DNA of 64,000 nt from Polyangiaceae bacterium (GCA_041389725.1 JAWKRG010000009.1:1-64000); one strand, 5' to 3'; positions 21,406-30,185 are shown, counted from the first letter of the stretch. Program-made: numbers and translations. Notes: generated by a model not told the origin, from the sequence alone.

Positions 21406-22221
21406 ATGGCTGACGACAGTGTGACTCTGGAGCGCCGCGGGCAGGTGGCGTTGATGACCTTGACGCGCCCGCACAAGAAGAACGCTTTGGACGAAGGCAT
21501 GTGGCGCGCGCTGGACGCAGCGCTGGACGACGTCGCGCTGAACCTACCGCGCGCTTTGGTCGTGACCGGCGCTGGAGAGTCTTTCTGTGCGGGGGTCGAC
21601 GTCAGCTTGGACAACCCGCTGACGGCCAAGCAAATGCAGGGCATCCAGGACCGTGATCGCGATGCGGTTCACGGCGTGCTCGCGCGCATGCGACGCACCG
21701 TGGATCGCCTGGTGGATCTGCCGATCCCGGTCATCGGTGCGATCAACGGGCTGGCCTACGGTGGCGGCGCCGAAATCGCGACGCGCTTCGACCTACGAGT
21801 AGTCGACCCGGCCGCGCAGATCTGCTTTTCCGAGGTGCGCCTGGGCTTGATGCCAGATCTCGGCGGTGGCGTGGCGCTCGCTCGGCTGTTGGGACCCGCG
21901 CGCGCGGCGGATCTGATCCTCACCGCGCGGCGTTTCGATGGAACGGAAGCGGTCGCCCTGGGCTGGGCCACGCGACTTTCCGCGGCGGGCGCTTGTTTGG
22001 ACGAAGCGCTCGGCATGGCCGACGTCATTGCCAAGAACGGTCCACGCGCGGTGCGCTACGCGCTGCGCGTGCTGCGCGCCCACGGCGAAATCTCCGCTAG
22101 TGCAGGGCTGGAGCTCGAGCTCGACGTGGCCACGGACTTGATCCTCTCCGGCGAATGCCTGCACGGCGTGACCGCGATGTTCTCCAAGAGCGAGCCGACG
22201 TTTCCGGACATCGTCGAGTGA
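21406..22221 (+). CDS. Enoyl-CoA hydratase/isomerase family protein
   Basis: The 271-residue crotonase-fold protein starts at ATG 21406. Family landmarks are LTRPHKKNALDEGMW at the start of the fold, VVTGAGESFCAGVDVS (oxyanion hole strand), IPVIGAINGLAYGGGAEIAT (second oxyanion glycine) and FSEVRLGLMPDLGG where catalytic acidic residues usually sit. At that last site the common Glu is replaced by Asp (MPDLGG), so the exact reaction (hydratase, isomerase or other) is open. It acts on acyl-CoA thioesters in the cytosol. It stands alone downstream of acnA on the same strand with 170 bp between them. Confidence 0.85.
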   Translation: MADDSVTLERRGQVALMTLTRPHKKNALDEGMWRALDAALDDVALNLPRALVVTGAGESFCAGVDVSLDNPLTAKQMQGIQDRDRDAVHGVLARMRRTVDRLVDLPIPVIGAINGLAYGGGAEIATRFDLRVVDPAAQICFSEVRLGLMPDLGGGVALARLLGPARAADLILTARRFDGTEAVALGWATRLSAAGACLDEALGMADVIAKNGPRAVRYALRVLRAHGEISASAGLELELDVATDLILSGECLHGVTAMFSKSEPTFPDIVE

Positions 22222-22306
22222 GCCTGGGCTGCACACTGATCGGCAGCACCTAGCGACCCCGGCGCGCAACCGGATCGCGCGGTCCGCCGCCAATCGCTGC
22301 GCGTTC

Positions 22307-23098
22307 TCACACCGGTGAGCCGAGACGCTCTTGGAAGAACCCGAGCACGCGCTCGAGGGCGGCGCGGGTTGGATGGCCCGCTTCGTCCACGAAGTCCTTG
22401 GTCAGCACCGAGTGCGCGCTGCGTGGGATGCGATGGGGATTGCCGGGAGAAGAGTCGATCTCGATGGCCTCGAAGGCCGCGCCGAGCTCGCGTCGCAGGG
22501 TGTCGAAGCGCGCTCGTTTGCAGACCGGATCGTGGGTGAAGCGCAGCCCCAGCACCGGGCACCCAGCTTCGGCGCGCTCTTTCACGCGCAAGAGGGCGTC
22601 CCGAGAAACGTGAATACCCGCTTCGTGGGCCTTGCTGACGCCGAAGGGCAGGGACGGCTGACTGAGCACAGGCGCCATGACGCTGTCGTCCACCATCAGC
22701 GCTAGGGCGAAGTTGCCCGTCAGGCACATGCCCAGGGCGCCGACGCCGGGGCCACCACACTCCGCGTGCGCGTGCCGACACAAGGCGCGCAGCCAATCCG
22801 TGATCGGGCTCGACTCGTTGCGCGCCAGAACGGCGAACTCGCGGCTCACGCAGGCGCGCGCCAGTTGACCGAACATGTAGGGCACTGAGAATTCGCGTCC
22901 CGGTGTGCCGAACAAGTGCGGCATGTACACGGCGAAGCCCGCGTCCGCGACGCGTCTGGAGAAGCCGGCCACTTCCGGGGTGATGCCGGGGATCTCGTGC
23001 ATGATGACCACGCCGTGCCCTTCGCCTCGCCGGTACACGTCCCGCCGCACCCCCGCATGCTCGAAAGCCTCGACGCGAAAGCCGTCCACTGCGCTCAT
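22307..23098 (-). CDS. Dienelactone hydrolase family protein
   Basis: The 263-residue alpha/beta hydrolase has the DLH signature: VVIMHEIPGITPEV with the conserved Glu near the N-terminus, and the nucleophile elbow GMCLTG with Cys125 instead of Ser. FTHDPVCKR may carry the acid loop, and a late His follows (RSAHSVL). These features fit hydrolysis of small cyclic esters such as dienelactone, although many relatives act on other esters. No signal peptide is present, so it is cytosolic. It is convergent with the enoyl-CoA hydratase gene and shares no clear operon. The substrate is not predictable. Confidence 0.85.
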   Translation of the reverse strand: MSAVDGFRVEAFEHAGVRRDVYRRGEGHGVVIMHEIPGITPEVAGFSRRVADAGFAVYMPHLFGTPGREFSVPYMFGQLARACVSREFAVLARNESSPITDWLRALCRHAHAECGGPGVGALGMCLTGNFALALMVDDSVMAPVLSQPSLPFGVSKAHEAGIHVSRDALLRVKERAEAGCPVLGLRFTHDPVCKRARFDTLRRELGAAFEAIEIDSSPGNPHRIPRSAHSVLTKDFVDEAGHPTRAALERVLGFFQERLGSPV

Positions 23099-23217
23099 GC
23101 GCGCACCCTACCGCGAATTCCCGCCAGGACGGGACAATGTCGGAGGCCGCGAGCCGCGACGGTTTTCACCCGAGTGTGGACGCGCGCAGCCGTGCTCGGG
23201 GCTTCTAGGCTGGAACC

Positions 23218-23988
23218 TCAGGGCGGGCCCACGACGAGCTTCGTCTTTGCCTGTTGCTCCGTCCCACCGCGCAGGACCAGCTGGTAGATGCCGCGGGGCA
23301 GTGGACCGGCGGGCTCGTCCTCGCACTGAATCCAGCGATGCTTTTGCGCTCGGTACTCGAGGTTCGTTCGGGCGCGAGCGCCCGGAGGCAGACGCACGGC
23401 GACACCGAACGCGGAGCACGAAGAGAGGCAGCTGATGCCGTCGCCAGGTGCCTCATCCGCACGCTTGCCGGCCGCGTCTTCGACCGACACCTGGAAAGCG
23501 CGCGATAGCCCTTTCCGCGTAGGGGCATTGCCGAGAACGCCAAGCGCACCCAGCGATTCGGCGTCCGAGCATCCACGGATCATCAGCGTGAGGGTTCGGT
23601 TTGTAGGGTTCTCGTACAGCACTGGGACGCTCGCAGTTCCACCCGGTGCGACGCGGATCTCGGAAGCGTCGACGCGCAGGACCAGAGCCGGGTCGCTGCG
23701 GATTGCGTCGAAGCTCTCGGGGAGCCGGCAGCGATCCGTATTGAAGAGCGCGTCGAGATCGAGTTCGCTCGCCTCACAGGGATCTGCCTCCGCCGCGACT
23801 TGGGCGTCCGCAGCTGCGTCGGGCTTTTCCGCGGCAACAGACGGCTCAGAGAGAGGCGTCGGTGCCGCTGACGGTGTCGAGGGGCCGATCGCGGCGGCAG
23901 GGCGATGGCTCGGCGGAGTCTCGGGCCCGCGCATGCACGCTGCCGCAACGACCCAAGCGACAAGCACCCCGCAAGATCCGAGTTTCAC
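23218..23988 (-). CDS. Hypothetical lipoprotein with Cys-paired C-terminal domain
   Basis: GTG 23988 is preferred because it puts the signal peptide at the N-terminus (VKLGSCGVLVAWVVAAACMRG, lipobox VAAAC); ATG 24036 would add 16 residues before it. After a Pro/Ala/Ser-rich linker the mature part is a beta-rich domain (LRVDASEIRVAPGGTASVPV; NRTLTLMIRGC) with a C..C pair in DGISCLSSCSAFG and a YRAQKHRWIQCEDEPAG motif. The strand pattern resembles an Ig-like or CalX-type sandwich. No function is known. It is expected on the periplasmic face of a membrane. Confidence 0.65.
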   Translation of the reverse strand: MKLGSCGVLVAWVVAAACMRGPETPPSHRPAAAIGPSTPSAAPTPLSEPSVAAEKPDAAADAQVAAEADPCEASELDLDALFNTDRCRLPESFDAIRSDPALVLRVDASEIRVAPGGTASVPVLYENPTNRTLTLMIRGCSDAESLGALGVLGNAPTRKGLSRAFQVSVEDAAGKRADEAPGDGISCLSSCSAFGVAVRLPPGARARTNLEYRAQKHRWIQCEDEPAGPLPRGIYQLVLRGGTEQQAKTKLVVGPP

Positions 23989-24189
23989 GCGCGGCAGAGT
24001 AGCTCCCTTCCGGCTTCCGGGCCACAGCCGCTGCACTCGCGGCCGCGGCGCGATCGGTTTGAGTAGCCGTGGCGCGTCGCAGCGCCCTAGACCCCAGAAA
24101 ATCCTCGTGACGACCGCTCATCGAGGTGGGCGCGGACGACTAACGAGTTGATGAGCGGCGCACCCTGACGCCGTTCGGAAAGGTGCGTC

Positions 24190-24723
24190 GTGATACGTGG
24201 TCCTGTGTGGCTCGGCTGTGGGCTTTGCCTGCTCGCCTCGTGCGGAGAAACGAGCGGAGTGGGCGACCCTTGTGTGCCCGAAGACGAAGTGAATGCGGAC
24301 TTTGCAGGCTTCTCCTTGGGCGAGGTCAGCGTGGAGTCGGGTTCGGTGCAATGCGAGAGCCGACTCTGCATCGTCAATCACTTCCAGGGTCGCGTGGGCT
24401 GCGCCCAGGGCCAGGAAGAAGGCCAGGGTAGTTGCAGGACGGCGAACGGGGACGACGTGACTAGCGCCGTGAAGGCCTGGGACTTGGACCGGCCTGCATC
24501 GTCCACCGTGTACTGCTCTTGTCGCTGCGATGGGCCGACGACGGGCGCGCGCTATTGCGAGTGTCCGTCGGGATACTCGTGTCGCAAGCTGATCGACAAT
24601 CTGGGATTGGGCCAGGACGAGCTCGCGGGCTCCTACTGCATCAAAGACGGAACGGAATTCAAACCGACGCAGGAGGGAGGCCCCACGTGTCGCACGGATC
24701 CCACGGACCCAGTTTGTCGCTAG
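24190..24723 (+). CDS. Cys-rich lipoprotein
   Basis: The 177-residue protein starts at GTG 24190. A signal peptide ends in the lipobox LLASCGE. The mature protein carries about 14 cysteines in EGF-like spacing (QCESRLCIVN, GRVGCAQGQ, YCSCRCDGP, YCECPSGYSCRK, SYCIKD, TCRTDPTDPVCR). It is probably a disulphide-stabilised surface protein, typical of myxobacteria. No catalytic motif is seen. It is convergent with ECF module 2, and the two stops are 55 bp apart. Confidence 0.75.
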   Translation: MIRGPVWLGCGLCLLASCGETSGVGDPCVPEDEVNADFAGFSLGEVSVESGSVQCESRLCIVNHFQGRVGCAQGQEEGQGSCRTANGDDVTSAVKAWDLDRPASSTVYCSCRCDGPTTGARYCECPSGYSCRKLIDNLGLGQDELAGSYCIKDGTEFKPTQEGGPTCRTDPTDPVCR

Positions 24724-24778
24724 CGGTGTGTTTGCCGTCGCTGCCCTTGCCGCCTCCGGATCCGCGGGGCCTTCGTCG

Positions 24779-25606
24779 TCAGCGTCCGGCGCACTGGTCG
24801 CGCAGGGCGCGCGCCCGCTCGGCCATCGCGCCCCCGGGTTGCTCCGCCAATACTGCCTGGCACAGCGCCCGCGTCTGCTCGCAGTCGCCTTTCGCGAACG
24901 CAAGCTGCGCCAACCCGAGCTTCGCTTTCACGCGCGCGTCGGGCTTGTCGCCTTGGAGTTCGGCGAGGGCTTGCTCCGCGGCCTCGGTGTCGCCACGGCT
25001 GAGGGCGCTGCGTACGTCGCTCCAGCTTGCGGCAGGTGCTTCGGCGACGATTCGCGCTGCAGCTTTGCCGCGCGCGCTTTGGGAGATCGATTTGCCGGCG
25101 CCGGGGCTCTGTTCGGCTGCGCTCACGGAATCGGCTGCGCTCACGGAATCGGCTGCGCTCACGGAATTGGCTGCGCTCACGGAATCGGCTGCGGTGGGGG
25201 CCACGGCATCTGCGGACGCCAGCGCGGGATCGGCTGGCACGGGATCGGCTCCGGTGGGATCTGCGGCGGCCGCGCGATTCGGAGCGGCATGCGACAGCAC
25301 GACGCGCTCTACGCCGTCACGCACGGGTGCGGCGCCATGGCGCAGCTCGGGCGCTGGCGTCGAACTCAGTTGCACCCGCTCGCTGCCGCCGCCTGCGGCC
25401 CAGGCCAGACCCGCGAACAGCACGATGAACACGACAGAAAGTCGTCCCAGGGAAACGAAGCGCCGGCGCGCGCGTGTGTGGCGCATGCGCGGCTTTGCGC
25501 GCTCGACGGCTTGCGCCACGTCGGATTCGGTGGGGCGCGCAGCGGGCCAGGCGGCCTTCGCCAGGGCCAAGGCGTGCTCTTCGCGTGCGGACAGCCGTGT
25601 GCTCAT
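24779..25606 (-). CDS. Membrane-anchored TPR-like partner of an ECF sigma factor (module 2)
   Basis: The 275-residue protein starts at ATG 25606, overlapping the sigma stop by 4 bp (ATGA). It has a basic cytoplasmic N-terminus, one membrane helix (LSVVFIVLFAGLAWAAGGG, near residues 55-73), a low-complexity linker that includes a perfect six-residue repeat (SAADSV), and a helical C-terminus (DVRSALSRGDTEAAEQALAE; ARVKAKLGLAQLAFAKGDCE) like TPR units. The topology and gene order copy those of the partner in module 1, so both are probably membrane-bound regulators of their sigma factor. No zinc anti-sigma motif is visible. The function is inferred from context. Confidence 0.65.
   Translation of the reverse strand: MSTRLSAREEHALALAKAAWPAARPTESDVAQAVERAKPRMRHTRARRRFVSLGRLSVVFIVLFAGLAWAAGGGSERVQLSSTPAPELRHGAAPVRDGVERVVLSHAAPNRAAAADPTGADPVPADPALASADAVAPTAADSVSAANSVSAADSVSAADSVSAAEQSPGAGKSISQSARGKAAARIVAEAPAASWSDVRSALSRGDTEAAEQALAELQGDKPDARVKAKLGLAQLAFAKGDCEQTRALCQAVLAEQPGGAMAERARALRDQCAGR
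25115..25186. repeat. Four 18-bp tandem repeats inside the module 2 partner gene
   Basis: GGCTGCGCTCACGGAATC occurs four times head to tail (25115, 25133, 25151, 25169), with a single C-to-T change in the third copy and a partial fifth copy. It keeps the frame and encodes a six-residue repeat in the periplasmic linker. Near identity at the DNA level implies recent slippage expansion. Confidence 0.95.
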
Positions 25607-26211
25607 CGTGCACTGCCTCCGAACAGAGGGTCCTGGGCCAGCTCTTCGGCGAGCTTCTTGCGAGCGTCGCGCAGCCGTGAGCGCACCGTGCGTTCGTTGG
25701 CATCGACGATCTGTGCAACCTCGCGCATCGAGAGCCCCTCGAACTCCACCAACACGACGACGGCTCGCTTCTTGGGTGAGAGGCGCGCGAGGGCGGCGTG
25801 CAGTCGTCGTGCACGCTCCAGTTGCAGCAATGCGGCGTCCGTGTCCCAGTCGGCCGGCAAGTGCGCAAGCTGTTCGGGCTCCGTCGACGCGAATCGTTTG
25901 CGGAAGCGCACGTGCCAACGATCGGCGTCCACCACGGTGCGATAGGCGATGGTGTAGGTCCAAGTGGACAGAGCACAGCGTCCATCGAAGCGATGGATTG
26001 CTTTCAACGCCCGCTCGGCTGCGGCCTGCACCAGATCGTCCAACTCCGGGCGCGGTCCGGCCAACACCGCGATCTGGCGGTAGAGCAGCGAAAGCAGCTC
26101 TGCGCTGGCCGGGTGAACCGCCGCGGCCGCACACGACGGCTCGGCGGCGCTCGGCGCGCGCCCCGCGGCATCGGTTGCCGCAACGGGAGCCAGCATTCCT
26201 TCTTCGGCCAT
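25603..26211 (-). CDS. ECF-type RNA polymerase sigma factor (module 2)
   Basis: The sigma factor has about 202 residues from ATG 26211. Region 2 reads LLSLLYRQIAVLAGPRPELD and DLVQAAAERALKAIHRFDGR with ALSTWTYTIAYRTV, and region 4 reads LSPKKRAVVVLVEFEGLSMR and VAQIVDANERTVRSRLRDAR. The stop overlaps the start of its membrane partner. Only 13 bp separate this ATG from the divergent start at 26225, so either this gene or its neighbour starts further in, or the transcripts are leaderless or overlapping. An ATG at 26196 would give a shorter product and more promoter room. Confidence 0.8.
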   Translation of the reverse strand: MAEEGMLAPVAATDAAGRAPSAAEPSCAAAAVHPASAELLSLLYRQIAVLAGPRPELDDLVQAAAERALKAIHRFDGRCALSTWTYTIAYRTVVDADRWHVRFRKRFASTEPEQLAHLPADWDTDAALLQLERARRLHAALARLSPKKRAVVVLVEFEGLSMREVAQIVDANERTVRSRLRDARKKLAEELAQDPLFGGSAR

Positions 26212-26224
26212 CGCTGAGGGTATT

Positions 26225-27283
26225 ATGTTAGTCGTTTGCCCCTTGCGCGAGGATCGGTTGGCCCGAAGATTCCGTCGTTTCGCGGCAGCTGCGGTGGGCA
26301 TGGGCGGCCTGCTGGGCTCTGGCGCGGCCCTTGGGGCCGAGCCCGGGGCCGCTCAGCCGGGCGCCGAAAAACCAGGCGCGGATCAACCCGGCACCCCTCA
26401 GCCAGGCGCTCCCAAGGTGCAGTCCAGCTGCGCGAGGCTCGACGTGCAACGAGGGGACGAGCTGATCTCGCGCCTTCAACTCACTTTCGCCGCCGCACCT
26501 GCGGGCGCGAAACTGCCGCAGCGACTGCTCATCGCCTGTGACGAGCAGCGCGCGTGGCTGATCTGGACCGCGCCTCCCGCGGAGCTCGTGCCCGTGGCTG
26601 TGCAGGAAGACCTGGTGGAGTCCGTGATAGCCGCCGTGGAAGGACGCTTGCGTCGGGCCTCGGTGCCAGCGGCGACGCTCGAGCCCGCGGAGACTTCGCC
26701 TGAGCAAGGCACCCCGGCGGAAGAGGCGGAAGAAGCGCGGCCCTCGCGAACCCGCGAAGCCCCGGTGCGATACTTCACCCACGGCGGCATCGGCGCGGCG
26801 GGCGTCATCGAGTGGCTGCCGGAACCGCTGTCGCCGCCCTTGGGAGTGCGCCTGGACGTTGGTGTGGGCGTGGTGGGCGCGCTCAGCTTCACTCTGAGTG
26901 AGAGCGCACGCGTGGGGTCCGCTCCAACGGGGCGCACCTTTGGCTACGACGTCGGAGCGGGAGCGACTTGGGGCGCGCCCTTCGATGCGCGGCACAACTT
27001 CGGCGTGCGCGCCCTCGTCGGCGTGGATTGGTTCTCCAATCAGAGCGGCTTGGGGGACTCCGCGCGGTCGACGGGCGTCGCGGAACTCGGGGGCACGGCC
27101 GCCCTCTACACCCACGACGTCGCGCTCTGGCTCGGAGCCTCGGGTCGTTATCGCATGAGCCCCCAACACTTCGGCAGTCCCCGCGAGCTGGCGCTGCCGC
27201 ACTTGTCCGTGCTGGTGACCGTGGGGGGCGCGCTACTCGTCGACGTCAGTCGGCGTCAGTCATCGCACGCATCAGTGCCGTGA
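26225..27283 (+). CDS. Exported protein with C-terminal barrel-like domain (ECF module 2)
   Basis: The 352-residue protein has an N-terminal signal (RRFAAAAVGMGGLLGSGAALGA), a repetitive Pro/Gly linker (AQPGAEKPGADQPGTPQPG), a middle domain with two Cys (QSSCARLD, LLIACDEQ) and a C-terminal set of amphipathic strands (GVRLDVGVGVVGALSFTLSE; YDVGAGATWGAP; GVRALVGVDWFSNQ; LWLGASGRYRMSP). This matches the overall plan of the exported protein in module 1. It is divergent from the sigma gene, so it could be an autoregulated target. ATG 26225 is the only ATG upstream of the signal, but TTG 26260 would leave more space for promoters. Confidence 0.6.
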   Translation: MLVVCPLREDRLARRFRRFAAAAVGMGGLLGSGAALGAEPGAAQPGAEKPGADQPGTPQPGAPKVQSSCARLDVQRGDELISRLQLTFAAAPAGAKLPQRLLIACDEQRAWLIWTAPPAELVPVAVQEDLVESVIAAVEGRLRRASVPAATLEPAETSPEQGTPAEEAEEARPSRTREAPVRYFTHGGIGAAGVIEWLPEPLSPPLGVRLDVGVGVVGALSFTLSESARVGSAPTGRTFGYDVGAGATWGAPFDARHNFGVRALVGVDWFSNQSGLGDSARSTGVAELGGTAALYTHDVALWLGASGRYRMSPQHFGSPRELALPHLSVLVTVGGALLVDVSRRQSSHASVP

Positions 27284-27489
27284 AGAGCCAACGGTGTCAT
27301 CCCGGGCAGCCGCTCTCGTATTGGTTTGGGGTCTAGGGCGCTGCGGCGCGAGGGCGCTACTCAAACGATGTGCGGCGCTGCCGCGTATGGCGGAAGTGGC
27401 TACGACAATGCCGGGCAGGCCGCGCCACGGAGCGTAGTCCCCCCTGCCGGTTTCTGCTACAGCCTGCCGACCTGCGGAGGGATGTGTCG

Positions 27490-28755
27490 ATGGCCCATGG
27501 ACAGAATCACGTAATTCGCAAAGCGGACGGACGTGAGCGGCGCTTGCTCGGTTACAAACACGCGCCGCCGCCGAGCAATGCCTCGCGCTACGCTGCGTCA
27601 CGCGTCGACGAAGGGCAGTTGCCTGCCAAGGTGGATCTGCGCCCGCATCTGTCGCCCGTGGAAGATCAGGGAGGGCTGAACAGCTGCGTGGCCAACGCCG
27701 TCGCGGGTGCCTACGAGTACCTCACGCGCCGGCACTTGGGTCAGGACGGCTACGACGTCAGCCGCTTGTTCGTCTACTACAACGCGCGGGCGCAGCAGGG
27801 CATGGAAGAGGAAGACGAGGGCTCGGTCATCGCCGACGCCATCGAGAGCTTGCGCGAGATGGGCGCCTGCTCCGAGAACACCTGGCCCTACGCCGAGGAT
27901 ATCGTCAACGAGCGACCGAGCGACGAGGCCTACGACCAGGCGCGCGGCTTCTTGGTGGAGTCCAGCGACTTGGTGGAGACGGACCTGGGCGCCTGGAAGC
28001 ACGCGCTGGCGGAGGGCTACCCGATCATCTTCGGCTGCGAGCTGTTCGACTCCTTCGACAGCGGGCGCAAGGGCAAGATCCCGATGCCTTCGCCGCGCGA
28101 ACGCCAGCGCGCCGAGCACGGGGGCCACGCCATGCTGTGCGTGGGCTACTCGGACCCCGATCGCGTGTTCATCGTGCGCAACTCCTGGGGCGAGCGCTGG
28201 GGCGATCGTGGCTACTGCTACATGCCCTTCGACTACCTGATGAGTTCCGACTTCAACTCTGGGGATTCCTGGATTCTGCGTCGCCTGGATCACTTCGAGG
28301 TGGACGAAACCACTTGGTCGAACGACGAAGAGTCGATCCTGCTCGACGTTGCGAGCGCTTTGGGCAACATGAGCGACGACGAGTTTGGCGCCCTGCTCGA
28401 TGCGATGGGGGACACGCCCTTCGAGCTCCGGCTGGCGCTGATCATGCTGACTGTGGCAGGCGCCGATCAGGAGATCAGCGAGCCCGAGTTGGCGACCGTG
28501 GGGGAGTACGTGGCCCACGTGCTGGCGAGTCTCGGTGCGGACGCGGAAGTCGAACCGCTGCTCCATGCCGCCTTGGAGCTGATTGGCGATCAGGAACTGC
28601 TGGAGGAAACCATCCAGCTGTTCGGCGAGCTCTTGCCTGCAGACGCCCTGGCCAGCGTCGTCAACGACGCCGTGGCCATGGCGGCCGTGGATGGCCTGGA
28701 CCGAGCCGAGGAAGCCTTCGCTCACGCCTTGGTGAACGCCTGGCAGGTTGGATAG
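27490..28755 (+). CDS. Papain-like (C1-type) cysteine protease with C-terminal helical domain
   Basis: The 421-residue protein starts at ATG 27490 (GGAGG upstream). The papain catalytic set is complete: Gln60 of the oxyanion hole and Cys66 (VEDQGGLNSCVANAVAG), His213 (EHGGHAMLCVGYS) and Asn231 (IVRNSWGERWGDRGYCYMP). No signal peptide or pro-region is visible, so the enzyme is probably cytosolic. Residues 290-421 form an acidic helical domain (LLDVASALGNMSDDEFGALL; ADQEISEPELATVGEYV) that resembles a TerB-like fold. I know this pattern from stress and defence-linked proteins, but the match here is by eye. The stop is one base from the end of the convergent beta-helix gene. Confidence 0.85.
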   Translation: MAHGQNHVIRKADGRERRLLGYKHAPPPSNASRYAASRVDEGQLPAKVDLRPHLSPVEDQGGLNSCVANAVAGAYEYLTRRHLGQDGYDVSRLFVYYNARAQQGMEEEDEGSVIADAIESLREMGACSENTWPYAEDIVNERPSDEAYDQARGFLVESSDLVETDLGAWKHALAEGYPIIFGCELFDSFDSGRKGKIPMPSPRERQRAEHGGHAMLCVGYSDPDRVFIVRNSWGERWGDRGYCYMPFDYLMSSDFNSGDSWILRRLDHFEVDETTWSNDEESILLDVASALGNMSDDEFGALLDAMGDTPFELRLALIMLTVAGADQEISEPELATVGEYVAHVLASLGADAEVEPLLHAALELIGDQELLEETIQLFGELLPADALASVVNDAVAMAAVDGLDRAEEAFAHALVNAWQVG

Positions 28756-28756
28756 C

Positions 28757-30097
28757 TCAGGGACTCGAGATGTCGATGCCGTAGACGGCCTGGTAGGCGG
28801 CGTAGGCCTGCGCGACCTGGGCGTTGCCCTCTTCCACCAGCGAACTCTGTGCCACGTTGCTCAGGTCGATGGGCGTCTTTACGGAACCGAAGGTGTTGCC
28901 GCTCACGTAGTGCTGCTTGCCGGAGCCCCAGCCCTCGACGGCCGTGTTCGTGATGTTCTTGAACTCGTTACGGATGATGAACTGCTTGACGGGTTGGTAC
29001 TGGGCGCACGCCGTCTCTAGGCTGGCCATGCTGACGCCGACGCCATTGTCGGAGAGCTGGTTGTAGATCAGCGCCGCGTTGACAGGGCAGTCGTGGAACA
29101 CGACCAACGGCATGTCGAAGCCCGTCTGGTGCAACTTGTTCTCGGAGACCACGACATTGCTTGTTTCCTTGATGTCCACGCAGTTCTCGCCGTCACCGGA
29201 GATGTCGTTGCGGCCGATGAAGATGTCGGAAGAGGTGTTGCCCGCCTGATGCCCGAACTGAGCGGAATCGCCCCGGTTCTTGAACATCACGCCGTCGACG
29301 ATCCAGACGCGATGAATGTTGCTGCCGCCGATGCCGTGTACGTCCTGCTCGCCGACGAAGGTGAAGTCGCCGTTGTCGTGGATCGAATTGCCCAGCAGCA
29401 CGATGTCGCTGGAGTTGCCCAGGAACAGCGCGGTGGAGTTGTGGCCCGGGTCGAAATCGTGGACCTTGGAGTGGCGGAGTGCGACGTGGTCGGAGTTCGT
29501 GATTGCTATGCCATCTGACGAAGCGGAGAGATCGAAGTCGATGTTCTCCAGAATCAGATAGCTGCCCTGGATCTTGGTCACGCGACGGATAACGGCAGGG
29601 TTCGTGGCGGAGGGGCCACGGACGTAGATCGGCTTGTCAGCGGTCCCCTTGCCGCCGAGGGTCAAGGCCCCGCCCGTGAACGGTCCTGCACTCAGCTCGA
29701 TCACGGTACCGGCGGGGATGTTGCTCAAGCCGCTCAGATCGGTTTGCTGTTTGACCGTACAGCCAGTGCAGTCGGCGGCCTGTTCGTTGACGCCGAAGGT
29801 TGGGTAGGGAATGCCGATGGGAGCGACCCAAGCCCCACCGCCACCGGCGAAGCCGCCGCCGCTGCCGGCGGCGCCCCCACCGGCACCAGTTCCGCCACTG
29901 CTCGTGCCCGCTGTGGCCCCCGCGCCCGCTGACGCTGCGCTTCCCCCGCCTGCGCCGCCGTTTCCGCTGCCGCCGGTCCCGGCGTTGCCAGCGCTGCCAG
30001 CCGTCGCTCCGCCTCCCGGAGTCGCCGAGCCATCGTCGGAGCCGCCACAGGCGATCATGAACATTGCACCCAAGAGCACGGTGGTTCGATTCAACAT
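28757..30097 (-). CDS. Right-handed beta-helix lipoprotein
   Basis: The 446-residue protein has a lipobox (AMFMIACGGSD), a Gly/Ala/Ser-rich linker to about residue 85, and a parallel beta-helix of short repeated turns (YLILENIDFDLSASSDGIAI; VALRHSKVHDFD; SSDIVLLGNSIHDNGDF; SDIFIGRNDISGDGENCVDI; VVVSENKLHQTG). This fold is shared by pectate lyases and other polysaccharide-acting proteins. The aligned Asn/Asp residues fit carbohydrate binding, but no catalytic Arg/Lys set is certain. It is divergent from a pectate-lyase-like gene with which it shares a palindrome-rich intergenic region. Confidence 0.8.
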   Translation of the reverse strand: MLNRTTVLLGAMFMIACGGSDDGSATPGGGATAGSAGNAGTGGSGNGGAGGGSAASAGAGATAGTSSGGTGAGGGAAGSGGGFAGGGGAWVAPIGIPYPTFGVNEQAADCTGCTVKQQTDLSGLSNIPAGTVIELSAGPFTGGALTLGGKGTADKPIYVRGPSATNPAVIRRVTKIQGSYLILENIDFDLSASSDGIAITNSDHVALRHSKVHDFDPGHNSTALFLGNSSDIVLLGNSIHDNGDFTFVGEQDVHGIGGSNIHRVWIVDGVMFKNRGDSAQFGHQAGNTSSDIFIGRNDISGDGENCVDIKETSNVVVSENKLHQTGFDMPLVVFHDCPVNAALIYNQLSDNGVGVSMASLETACAQYQPVKQFIIRNEFKNITNTAVEGWGSGKQHYVSGNTFGSVKTPIDLSNVAQSSLVEEGNAQVAQAYAAYQAVYGIDISSP

Positions 30098-30185
30098 GTG
30101 GGGTCACGGTGCAACGGTCGTGCCCAAGGCGGGTCCTTCGCGAACGACGCGATTCCGGCGGCATTGTCAGGCGGGCCGCAGGGGT

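Noticed and set aside
25115..25186. Short tandem repeats as a possible CRISPR array
   Set aside because: Units are contiguous without spacers and encode an in-frame peptide repeat.
29820..30060. GC-rich repetitive DNA in lipoprotein linkers as mobile or structural repeats
   Set aside because: It encodes the Gly/Ala/Ser linker of a lipoprotein. The same type occurs in several unrelated genes here.
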